Positions 38,543 to 46,607 of a DNA stretch of 46,607 nt are shown here, in pieces. Source of the stretch: Mycobacterium asiaticum (GTDB taxonomy: Bacteria > Actinomycetota > Actinomycetes > Mycobacteriales > Mycobacteriaceae); the NCBI RefSeq assembly GCF_001673635.1, contig NZ_LZMH01000007.1:1-46607 (forward strand), written 5' to 3'. Within the stretch, counting starts at the first letter, position 1, and each line of letters begins with the position of its first letter. The notes beneath the pieces were generated by a model. That model was not told the DNA's origin. It did not search any database and saw nothing but the letters and a program-made list of their open reading frames with translations. Made by a program: the position numbers and the translations under genes.

Positions 38543-39433
38543 GTGCACGTCGTCACGCTGCGCGACCCCGCGTCCCCGGTGACGACGCAATTCGTGCCCG
38601 ACGCGGGCATGATCGGCACGTCGCTCAGCGACGACGGTGTGGAGTTGCTCGGCCAACGACGCGGACTGGACGCCTACCTCTCGGCCGGCAAGACCATGGG
38701 CATTCCCATCCTGTACCCATGGGCAAATCGCTTGGGAGACAACACCTATACCGCCGAGAACGTCACCGTCATGGTGACACCGGGCGAGAACAGGGTGCGC
38801 GCCGACCCGAATGGATTGCCGATCCACGGCACCCTGGCCGCCTATCCCGACTGGCAGGTGACCATCGAGTCGGCCAACGAATTGAGCGCCGAGGTGGACT
38901 TCGGTGCCGACCCGCGACTGCTGGCCAGCTTCCCGTATCCGCACGTCCTGCACGTCACCGTCCGATTGGCCGACCGGACGCTGACGGTACGGACCACGGT
39001 GACCCCCACCGGCGATCGGGCCGTGCCGCTGTGCTTCGGCTTTCATCCCTATCTGCAGTTGCCGGGTGTGGCCCGCGGCGAGTGGATCATCGAGACGCCG
39101 CCGCTGCGGCACCTGGCGCTCGACGACAAGGGTCTGCCGACCGGTGCGACGAGCCCGTGGCCGGCTACCCGGGAAGCGTTGGGCGACAAAAGCTTTGACG
39201 ATGCATACGACCAGGTTGACCAGGGCGCGGTGTTCGCCGTGTCCGGCGGCGACCGCCGGCTGGAAGTGCATTTCGAACGCGGCTACAGCGCCGCGCAAAT
39301 CTTCGCACCGCCGGGCGAGGATTTGGTGTGCTTCGAGCCGATGGCCGCCCCTACCGATGCGCTGCGCCGCGGCGGCTTCCGCTCAGCACAGCCGGGTGAG
39401 CCTGCCTTCGCGCAGTTCTCGATCCGCGTCTGA
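38543..39433 (+). CDS. Aldose 1-epimerase family protein (GalM-like)
   Basis: A 296-residue mutarotase-fold protein starting with GTG. Expected catalytic and substrate residues are present: Arg63 (WANRLG), His95 (NGLPIHG), His168 (GFHPYLQL) and Glu265 (CFEPMAAPTDAL). It likely interconverts alpha and beta anomers of an aldose or sugar phosphate. It follows the flavohaemoglobin gene by nine bases and may be co-transcribed. Its stop is eight bases from the stop of the convergent PE_PGRS gene. I do not remember this gene beside Rv0385 in H37Rv. Confidence 0.88.
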   Translation: MHVVTLRDPASPVTTQFVPDAGMIGTSLSDDGVELLGQRRGLDAYLSAGKTMGIPILYPWANRLGDNTYTAENVTVMVTPGENRVRADPNGLPIHGTLAAYPDWQVTIESANELSAEVDFGADPRLLASFPYPHVLHVTVRLADRTLTVRTTVTPTGDRAVPLCFGFHPYLQLPGVARGEWIIETPPLRHLALDDKGLPTGATSPWPATREALGDKSFDDAYDQVDQGAVFAVSGGDRRLEVHFERGYSAAQIFAPPGEDLVCFEPMAAPTDALRRGGFRSAQPGEPAFAQFSIRV

Positions 39434-39441
39434 CCGCTCGA

Positions 39442-40593
39442 TCAACCCGCCACGCCGAACAGTATCCCGGCAGCGCCTCCTGCACCGGCAGGACCGGGCA
39501 ACACGCCGCCACCACCACTGCCGCCGTGCCCGCCGTTACCGATCAGCCACGCATCCCCGCCGTGGCCACCCGCTCCCCCCGGCCGATTCGAGCTGCCAAC
39601 ACCGCCGGCGCCCCCGGCACCCCCGGCGCCGATCAGCGCGGCTTTCCCGCCCGCACCACCGTCTCCACCGGAGCCGTTGTGTCCGGCGTCGCCACCCCCG
39701 CCGCCACTCCCGCCGTCACCGAACAGCAGACCGCCGTTACCGCCGCCGCCCCCGGCACCGCCGCTATGGACGCCGCTGGGGACATAGCCCGCGCCCCCGG
39801 TTCCCCCGATACCGCCGCTGCCGATCAGTCCCGCACTGCCGCCGCGACCGCCGGCACCTCCATTGGTGCTGGTGAAACTGCCGCTGCTACCGCCTGCTCC
39901 ACCCGCGCCGCCGGCGCCGAAGATGTATCCACCCATACCCCCGGCACCGCCCTCGCCACCGGCAACGGACGCCACCGGATCACCACCAGCACCCCCTGAG
40001 CCGCCGATACCGAAGAGCCCGGCGTTCCCGCCTGCACCGCCGGCTCCGCCGAAACCGCCTCTGCCGCCCGCGCCACCGTTCCCGATCAGGCCTCCGACGC
40101 CACCGTTGCCACCCGCCACCCCAGTGAGCGTGCTTGCGCCACCGGCGCCGCCGTTGCCGTACAGGATCCCGCCCGCGCCGCCTGCCTGACCTACCCCGTT
40201 GACCGTTCCACCGGCCGCTCCGTCGCCGATCAACGGGCGGCCCAAGAGCAACTGGGTCGGCGCATTGATCGCGCGCAACACCTGTTGCTGAACAGCTTCC
40301 AACGGCGATGCGTTCGCGGCCTCGGCGTGGGCGTACGCGTCCGCGCCCGCGTTCATCAACTGCACGAACTGCTGTTGAAAGCGTTGCGCCTGGTCGCTGA
40401 GCGCCTGGTAGGCCTGCCCGTGCGCGCCGAACAACGCGGCAATCGCTTCCGACACCTCGTCCGCACCTGCGGCCAGAACTTGTGAAGTGGGAGCCAAAGC
40501 CGCCGCGTTGGCCGCGGTCAGATTGGAACCGAGGTGCGCCAGGTCGTTGGCGGCAGCGGTAACGAACTCCGGTGCAGCAACAAGGAACTCCAA
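39442..40593 (-). CDS. PE_PGRS family protein
   Basis: A 383-residue PE_PGRS protein. The PE domain (1-~95) begins [21 protein letters not shown] and has YAHAEAAN near residue 85-92, covering the YxxxD/E-type export region. A linker with [21 protein letters not shown], typical of the group, leads to the Gly-Gly-Ala/Asn repeat domain, which runs to the end. The start codon is TTG (40593-40591), placed by the family N-terminus and by AGAGG seven bases upstream. There is no distinct C-terminal domain. It lies 93 bases downstream of hspR on the same strand. Proteins of this type are surface-exposed via ESX-5; specific role unknown. Confidence 0.92.
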   Translation of the reverse strand: MEFLVAAPEFVTAAANDLAHLGSNLTAANAAALAPTSQVLAAGADEVSEAIAALFGAHGQAYQALSDQAQRFQQQFVQLMNAGADAYAHAEAANASPLEAVQQQVLRAINAPTQLLLGRPLIGDGAAGGTVNGVGQAGGAGGILYGNGGAGGASTLTGVAGGNGGVGGLIGNGGAGGRGGFGGAGGAGGNAGLFGIGGSGGAGGDPVASVAGGEGGAGGMGGYIFGAGGAGGAGGSSGSFTSTNGGAGGRGGSAGLIGSGGIGGTGGAGYVPSGVHSGGAGGGGGNGGLLFGDGGSGGGGGDAGHNGSGGDGGAGGKAALIGAGGAGGAGGVGSSNRPGGAGGHGGDAWLIGNGGHGGSGGGGVLPGPAGAGGAAGILFGVAG

Positions 40594-40649
40594 GGAACAC
40601 CTCTTCGGGTGAGTGATGCTGCGGAATGCCGGGACGAGCAGGATTCGGA

Positions 40650-40665
40650 TATTAACGCACTAATA
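40650..40665 (-). promoter_or_regulatory. AT-rich inverted repeat upstream of PE_PGRS gene
   Basis: TATTA (40650-40654) and TAATA (40661-40665) are inverted with a six-base spacer in the hspR/PE_PGRS gap. On the minus strand TAATAT (40654-40649) could act as a -10 element, giving the PE_PGRS gene its own promoter about 50 bases before its start. Confidence 0.35.
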
Positions 40666-40686
40666 CGAGGTTTTCGCGCCGGCAGG

Positions 40687-41076
40687 TTAACGCGGGTTGC
40701 GCGGCTGCCACACGACCAGCGCCCGGCTCTTGGGCACCACCGCGATCTCGCGGCGCTGGTTGGCACGCAGCACCGCAATCTCTTCCGCCATCTCCTTGAG
40801 CCTGGACTGCAACGCTTCAACCTGATTGGTCAACTCGATGATGCGCTTGATGCCGGCGAGGTTGACGCCTTCGTCCTGAGAGAGACGCTGCACCTCGCGC
40901 AACAGGTCCACATCGTGCTCGGAGTAGCGACGCCCGCCTCCGGGCGTGCGTTGTGGACTGACGAGGCCGAGCCGGTCGTAGGTGCGCAACGTCTGCGCGT
41001 GCATGCCGGCCAGCTCGGCGGCCACCGAGATCAGGAACGTCCGCGACTCCTCTTTCTTCTTCGAGTGCATAGCCAT
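40687..41076 (-). CDS. hspR: Heat-shock repressor HspR
   Basis: A 129-residue MerR-family repressor. The winged HTH spans about 12-80 (FLISVAAELAGMHAQTLRTY, GGGRRYSEHDVDLL, DEGVNLAGIKRII), followed by a coiled coil (TNQVEALQSRLKEMAEEIAV) and the basic C-terminal end seen in HspR. It binds HAIR sites upstream of dnaK and clpB, aided by DnaK as co-repressor in related actinobacteria. The ATG at 41076 overlaps the dnaJ1 stop by one base (TGATG). It is the fourth gene of the dnaK operon. Confidence 0.95.
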   Translation of the reverse strand: MAMHSKKKEESRTFLISVAAELAGMHAQTLRTYDRLGLVSPQRTPGGGRRYSEHDVDLLREVQRLSQDEGVNLAGIKRIIELTNQVEALQSRLKEMAEEIAVLRANQRREIAVVPKSRALVVWQPRNPR

Positions 41077-42248
41077 CAGCGATTACCTGCCCATCCCGCT
41101 CGCGGGTCGAACCCGCTGGCCCGCTCGGCCGCCGCGTAGGCCTCCAGCGCCTCCTGGGCGGCACCCTCCAGGTTCGGCGGCACCGCCACCTTGACGGTGA
41201 CGAGTAGGTCGCCGCTACCACCACTGCGCTTGGGCACCCCGCGTCCACGCACCCGCAGGATCCGGCCGTCCGCGGTGCCCTTCGGCACCCGCACACCCAC
41301 CTTGCCGTCCAGCGTGGGCACCGAAAGCGTTGAGCCCAATGCTAATTCAGTGAAGCTGACCGGCACGGTCACGGTAAGGTCGTCACCGTCGCGGCCGAAT
41401 ACCTTGTCCGGACGCACGTGCACGGTCACATACAGATCACCCGATGGGGCACCGCGCAATCCGGCCTCACCCTGCCCGGCCAGCCTGATCCGCTGCCCGT
41501 CCTCCACACCCGGGGGAATCCGCACGTTGATGGTGCGGGTCCGGGTAATCGCGCCGTTGCCGCCGCACTCCTCACATGGGTGCTCGATGATCGAGCCACT
41601 GCCCCGGCATTCGGTGCAAGGCTCGGAGAAACCGAACGCGCCCTGGTTGCGGCTGATGACGCCGGCGCCGTTGCAGTTCGGACATACCTTCGGGCTGGTG
41701 CCCGGACGTGCACCGCTGCCGTGGCAATTGGTGCACGGCGCCGGGCTGGTCAGCCGCAGAGGCATGGCGACGCCCTTGGCGGCCTCGATGAAATCCAGTT
41801 CGGTCTCGGTCTCGAGGTCGTTGCCGCGCCGGGGCCGGGTGGGACGAGCGGTGCTCCCGCGGCCGAACAAGCCGCCGAACAGGTCGCCGATGTTGGCTCC
41901 ACCGGATCGCCCGGCGGCGTCGAACAGGTCGTTCAGATTGAACTCGGCACCGTCACCGCCGCCGGCGAAACCACCGAAACCGCCCGTGTTGAACCGCCGG
42001 CCGCCACCGAAGCCCCCGCCGGCGAACAGCCGGCGGGTCTCGTCGTACTCCTTGCGCTTGGCCTCATCGGACAGGACGCTGTAGGCCTCGGAGACCGCTT
42101 TGAATCGTTCGGCTCCGCTGGGGTTCTTGTCCGGATGCAGATCGGACGCCAATTTGCGGTACGCGGTCTTGATGTCCTTGGCACTGGCGTCAGAGGAGAC
42201 GCCCAGCTCCTTATAGAAGTCCTTCTCGACCCATTCACGCTGAGCCAT
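41076..42248 (-). CDS. dnaJ1: DnaJ1 co-chaperone
   Basis: A 390-residue type I J-protein. The J-domain HPD is at 38-40 (LHPDKN); then a Gly/Phe-rich region (~75-110); four zinc-finger repeats [24 protein letters not shown] and CEECGGNG; and the substrate-binding C-terminal domains. It stimulates DnaK ATPase and delivers substrates. GGAGG lies upstream of the ATG at 42248. It follows grpE by 38 bases. The linker [13 protein letters not shown] is normal for the family. Confidence 0.97.
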   Translation of the reverse strand: MAQREWVEKDFYKELGVSSDASAKDIKTAYRKLASDLHPDKNPSGAERFKAVSEAYSVLSDEAKRKEYDETRRLFAGGGFGGGRRFNTGGFGGFAGGGDGAEFNLNDLFDAAGRSGGANIGDLFGGLFGRGSTARPTRPRRGNDLETETELDFIEAAKGVAMPLRLTSPAPCTNCHGSGARPGTSPKVCPNCNGAGVISRNQGAFGFSEPCTECRGSGSIIEHPCEECGGNGAITRTRTINVRIPPGVEDGQRIRLAGQGEAGLRGAPSGDLYVTVHVRPDKVFGRDGDDLTVTVPVSFTELALGSTLSVPTLDGKVGVRVPKGTADGRILRVRGRGVPKRSGGSGDLLVTVKVAVPPNLEGAAQEALEAYAAAERASGFDPRAGWAGNR

Positions 42249-42286
42249 GTCGCGTCACCTCCTCACCCTCTCGTAGATTCTGTGCC

Positions 42287-42933
42287 TTAATCACCGGAGC
42301 CGTCGGCGTTATCGCTCGTGTCGGGGTGTTCGGTCGACGAACCGGCGGCGTCGGTTGCCGCCTGCTCGTCGGCGACCGTGTCCACGACGCCGACCATCGC
42401 GTGCCGAAGGACCTGTTCACCGAGCTGGTAGCCCTGCCGCATGACGGTTCCGATCACCGGCTTGGATCCCGGCCCACCGTCACCCTCGTGCTGCACTGCT
42501 TCGTGTAGCGCCGGGTCGAAGTCCTCGCCCTCGGCGCCGAACGCGGTGAGCCCCAACCCGGTCAGCGTGTTGGTCAGCTTGTCCGCCACGGCCTTCATCG
42601 GCCCCGACTCCAGGTCGCCGTGCTTGCGCGCCCGTTCCAGATCGTCGAGCACGCCCAGCAACTGACTGACCACCGTGGCCTTGGCCCGGTCGGCCGCCGC
42701 CTGTTGGTCACGCATGGCCCGCTTGCGGTAGTTGGCGAAATCCGCCTGCACCCGCTGCAGATCGGCGGTCAGCTCTGCGACCTTTTCCGACGACGCGGCC
42801 CCGGCCGGCTCTCCCGGCGCCGGAGCGCCGGGAGAAGCCTGACGGGGTTCACCAGTTTCGGGATCGATGCGCCGCTTGTCGGTGACGGTCACCGGTTCCT
42901 GCTGGTTGCCTTCTGGTTGCTGATTCCCGTTGG

Positions 42934-42937
<4 letters not shown>
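42287..42937 (-). CDS. grpE: GrpE nucleotide exchange factor
   Basis: A 216-residue GrpE. The N-terminus (1-50) is Gln/Pro/Ala-rich and disordered, then comes a long coiled coil ([20 protein letters not shown]) and the beta-wing domain ([32 protein letters not shown]). It releases ADP from DnaK. The start is a GTG at 42937 that overlaps the dnaK stop as GTGA, so the two are translationally coupled. Confidence 0.96.
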
Positions 42938-44805
<1,868 letters not shown>

Positions 44806-44849
44806 AGTGATGCCTCCTGAATATCTAGAGCTTCTGTTTACTGCACTAT

Positions 44850-44870
44850 GCTGAGTGAACCCCGCTCAAG
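44850..44870. promoter_or_regulatory. HAIR operator 1 upstream of dnaK
   Basis: GCTGAGT-N7-GCTCAAG matches HAIR (CTTGAGT-N7-ACTCAAG) at 11 of 14 arm positions. It lies 45 bases before the dnaK start codon, where HspR would block the promoter. Confidence 0.82.
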
Positions 44871-44904
44871 ACTGCTCCGGCCAACCAATTGCTGTCAACC
44901 CAGA

Positions 44905-44925
44905 CTTGAGCGTTAATCACTCAAC
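44905..44925. promoter_or_regulatory. HAIR operator 2 upstream of dnaK
   Basis: CTTGAGC-N7-ACTCAAC matches HAIR at 12 of 14 arm positions. Its centre is 55 bases from that of operator 1, which may allow cooperative binding. The rest of the gap to the next gene (44926-45095) is AT-richer but shows no further clear signal. Confidence 0.85.
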
Positions 44926-45095
44926 TTGCTGATCATCCTAACGGCGCCGGCCAACACTTTGTTCCCGGGGTGGATTCATATGTGGACAGCCTCCGTATAT
45001 GGGCCTTCTATGAAGTCCAAAATCCGAAATTTAATTCGTGATGTTGTTGTTAGGCTTGCCGAAAGTTTCAGCGGGGGAAGCGAGTAGACGAGGCC

Positions 45096-45869
45096 ATGGT
45101 GCTGCGGCGTTCGGAACCCAGGCGGGGTATGTCCTCGCAGGGCCGCATGCTCGGCTACAGCTCGCTGCTGGCACTGAACGCGGGCTGGGTAAACGCGGTC
45201 GCAATCCTCATCATGGCCGTTCCCGTCGGCAATCTCACCGGCATCACCACCCAGATCGGCATGGACCGGGCACATCCCTGGCGCTACGAGAGCCACGTGT
45301 TGTTCGCCATTCTCCTGGGCTTTTTGATCGGGGCGGCCACCGCCGGGGCGCTGCTCGCTTCCAAACGTGTTCATATCGGCTCCCGGCACGCCGCCGTGTT
45401 AGCCATCCAAGCGTCGTTGCTCCTACTCGCAGCCGCAGGCATCGAAGAATCGGACATCAAATCCCTGATCCTGGGCTCGGGCATCGAGGAGACCGCGGTC
45501 CAAGCGCTGCTGGCCGCCTCGGCGCTGGGCCTGCAGAACGGCCTGACCTCGAGTTTCCGCGGCATGCCGGTCCGCACCACGCACTTCACCGGAACCGTCA
45601 CCGACCTCGGGTTGATGCTAGGCCGCAGCCGCCAAGAGGGCATCGACAAATGGAAGGCGGCGATCCTCAGCGCGACGCTGCTGCTGTTCCTGACCGGTGC
45701 GGTGGCCGGCCTGATGGCCGGGGCCCGCATCGGTGGGCATGCCCTGATCGTGCCGGCCTCGATCTGCCTGGCCCTGGCCGCTGCCGGCGTAGTCCGGAGC
45801 CGCAAACGCCGTATCGAGGGCGCGATCGCCACCGCTGAAGTAGTCCCAGTAGTCCCGGCCACCGCCTGA
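45096..45869 (+). CDS. DUF1275 (YoaK-type) membrane protein
   Basis: A 257-residue integral membrane protein of the DUF1275/YoaK family. About six hydrophobic segments are visible, with the family features LNAGWVNAVAILIM near 27-40, GNLTGITTQIG, and LGLQNGLTSSFRGMPVRTTHFTGTVTDLG around 143-171. Function unknown. It is divergent from dnaK. A TetR gene follows 70 bases later on the same strand and may control it, but the visible palindrome lies before the TetR gene. The ATG at 45096 has a weak ribosome site; an internal Met at residue 12 is possible. Confidence 0.85.
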   Translation: MVLRRSEPRRGMSSQGRMLGYSSLLALNAGWVNAVAILIMAVPVGNLTGITTQIGMDRAHPWRYESHVLFAILLGFLIGAATAGALLASKRVHIGSRHAAVLAIQASLLLLAAAGIEESDIKSLILGSGIEETAVQALLAASALGLQNGLTSSFRGMPVRTTHFTGTVTDLGLMLGRSRQEGIDKWKAAILSATLLLFLTGAVAGLMAGARIGGHALIVPASICLALAAAGVVRSRKRRIEGAIATAEVVPVVPATA

Positions 45870-45905
45870 ATTCGTCCCGATCAAATCCGGTCACCAGCGG
45901 TCCAT

Positions 45906-45932
45906 GTAATAGAGCAGATGCTCTGTTACTCT
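45906..45932 (+). promoter_or_regulatory. TetR-type palindrome on a leaderless promoter
   Basis: GTAATAGAGCA (45906-45916) and TGCTCTGTTAC (45919-45929) are inverted with one mismatch and a two-base spacer. TACTCT (45927-45932), seven bases before the GTG at 45940, can act as a -10 element. The layout suggests the TetR protein represses its own gene. Confidence 0.72.
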
Positions 45933-45939
45933 GCTACGT

Positions 45940-46607
45940 GTGCCTCGCCCCCGCGTCCACGACACCGACCGGGTACTGGATGTTGTGGAATCGCTGGCGG
46001 TAAGGTCTGGCCCGGCCGCCGTGACCATCCGGGCGATCAGTGCGGAAGTTGGCGTGTCCAACGGCGCGCTCTACCACAGCTTCGGTTCGCGAGCGGGCGT
46101 GCTCGCTCACGCCTGGCTGCGGGCGGGCCGGCGGTTCTTGGAGGCGCAGACGGCGGTGGTCGACGCCGCGCTGGCCGCGCCGGGCCGACCGGCGGCGATC
46201 GAGGCCGTGGCGGCCGCGGCCGACATCCCCGCCGCGTTCGCCGAGGGGCACCCGGATTCGTGCCGGCTGCTGTTGACAGTGCCTCGCGACGAGCTGCTCG
46301 ACCCCGGACTACCCGATGACCTTCATACGGAGATCAGAAAACTCGAGTCGATGTTGATCGAGCTGATGATCCGCCTCGCGCAGCGGGTGTGGAACCGCAA
46401 GGACGCGGCCGCGGTGGACGCCATCACCGTGTGCATCGTCGATCTGCCGACCGCGATCCTGCTGCGACGCAACCGCCTGCGCAGCAACACGGCCCGCCAG
46501 CAACTCCGCGCCGCAGTGCGCGCCGTCCTGGAGATCGAGCCCCAGTTAGGTTGCGCGAGCAGACGTGAAAGCACCCGCACGCCCGGCGTGTCGGGTGCTT
46601 TCACGTC
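45940..46607 (+). CDS. TetR-family regulator, C-terminus beyond the window
   Basis: Open from the GTG at 45940 to the right edge, 222 codons with no stop. The N-terminal HTH is clear: RVLDVVESLAVRSGPAAVTI then RAISAEVGVSNGALYHSFGSR (residues ~9-55). The rest is a helical ligand domain with no recognised subgroup. After LEIEPQLG (about residue 205) the frame passes through the hairpin repeat copy 4; a TAG at 46547-46549 is out of frame. So either the stop lies just beyond the window, or a small frameshift has removed the natural end. There is no ribosome site, in keeping with a leaderless message. Confidence 0.82.
   Translation, partial: MPRPRVHDTDRVLDVVESLAVRSGPAAVTIRAISAEVGVSNGALYHSFGSRAGVLAHAWLRAGRRFLEAQTAVVDAALAAPGRPAAIEAVAAAADIPAAFAEGHPDSCRLLLTVPRDELLDPGLPDDLHTEIRKLESMLIELMIRLAQRVWNRKDAAAVDAITVCIVDLPTAILLRRNRLRSNTARQQLRAAVRAVLEIEPQLGCASRRESTRTPGVSGAFT
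46562..46607. terminator. Hairpin repeat copy 4 at the window edge
   Basis: A perfect 16-bp stem pairs 46562-46577 with 46592-46607 around a CACGC/GCGTG inner hairpin. The arms and inner loop are close to copy 1, and the flank GCGAGCAGACGT starts at 46555. The 3' flank is cut by the window. It probably ends the TetR transcript, although the TetR frame reads into it. Confidence 0.75.

Noticed and set aside
39442..40100. Dense short repeats resembling a CRISPR or satellite array
   Set aside because: They are GGxGG codon repeats of a PE_PGRS gene; there are no constant-length spacers.
44926..45095. AT-richer stretch between dnaK and the DUF1275 gene as a possible small RNA or origin
   Set aside because: No stem-loop with T-run, DnaA boxes or conserved motif was recognised; ordinary divergent promoter DNA explains it.

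Overview
The window is chromosomal DNA of a Mycobacterium, most likely a slow grower outside both the M. tuberculosis complex and, because it carries a PE_PGRS gene, probably the M. avium complex. Evidence: high GC, frequent GTG starts, PPE and PE_PGRS genes, a 13E12-family gene under a mycobacterial SOS box, HAIR operators at dnaK and clpB, and long runs of genes matching the H37Rv blocks Rv0350-Rv0392c as I remember them. Species is not resolved. No rRNA, tRNA, CRISPR array, insertion sequence or prophage was seen.

Layout. 1-550: truncated LexA-controlled 13E12 gene and a decayed DUF3024 remnant. 552-3773: hydrolase, PPE gene, LpqS-like copper-regulon gene with a RicR-type operator, and a divergent secreted Gly/Pro-repeat protein. 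3898-9668: ndhA facing the purT-rhodanese-metZ operon, then a divergent PPE gene. 9669-19749: thioesterase-like/purA pair, Rv0358-like gene, site-2 protease-like gene, CDF metal exporter with its own palindrome, DUF3151 gene, membrane protein, fba, DedA protein, GH76 hydrolase and an ethanolamine-type permease. 19662-28936: a complete form I aerobic CO dehydrogenase (cox) operon with maturation genes, divergent from a LysR regulator (28987-29952). 29956-33649: TrmH-like methylase, lipoprotein, pyrE, SDR and the mycolate transport factor ttfA, all on the minus strand. 33756-39433: enoyl-CoA hydratase, clpB, flavohaemoglobin-like gene and aldose epimerase. 39442-44805: PE_PGRS gene behind the heat-shock operon dnaK-grpE-dnaJ1-hspR. 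45096-46607: DUF1275 membrane protein and a TetR gene running off the edge.

How it works together. Two stress loci, dnaK and clpB, carry HspR operators, and the clpB operator also encloses a likely SigH -35 element. The cox operon is a self-contained unit for oxidising CO: structural subunits plus AAA+/VWA insertion machinery, two XdhC-type chaperones and a MobA-like enzyme. Several genes have a -10 hexamer 6-8 bases before the start codon, which predicts leaderless mRNAs, and four of these promoters are overlaid by a palindromic operator (SOS, RicR-type, metal-type, TetR-type).

Most notable: (i) the block 9669-39433 is inverted relative to its flanks when compared with the H37Rv order I remember, with PPE and PE_PGRS genes at the junctions; (ii) four copies of one long hairpin repeat, one of them between divergent genes; (iii) an XdhC-YHS fusion in the cox operon; (iv) an LpqS/PPE/secreted-repeat locus around a RicR-type palindrome; (v) a PurT-like protein with altered active-site motifs.
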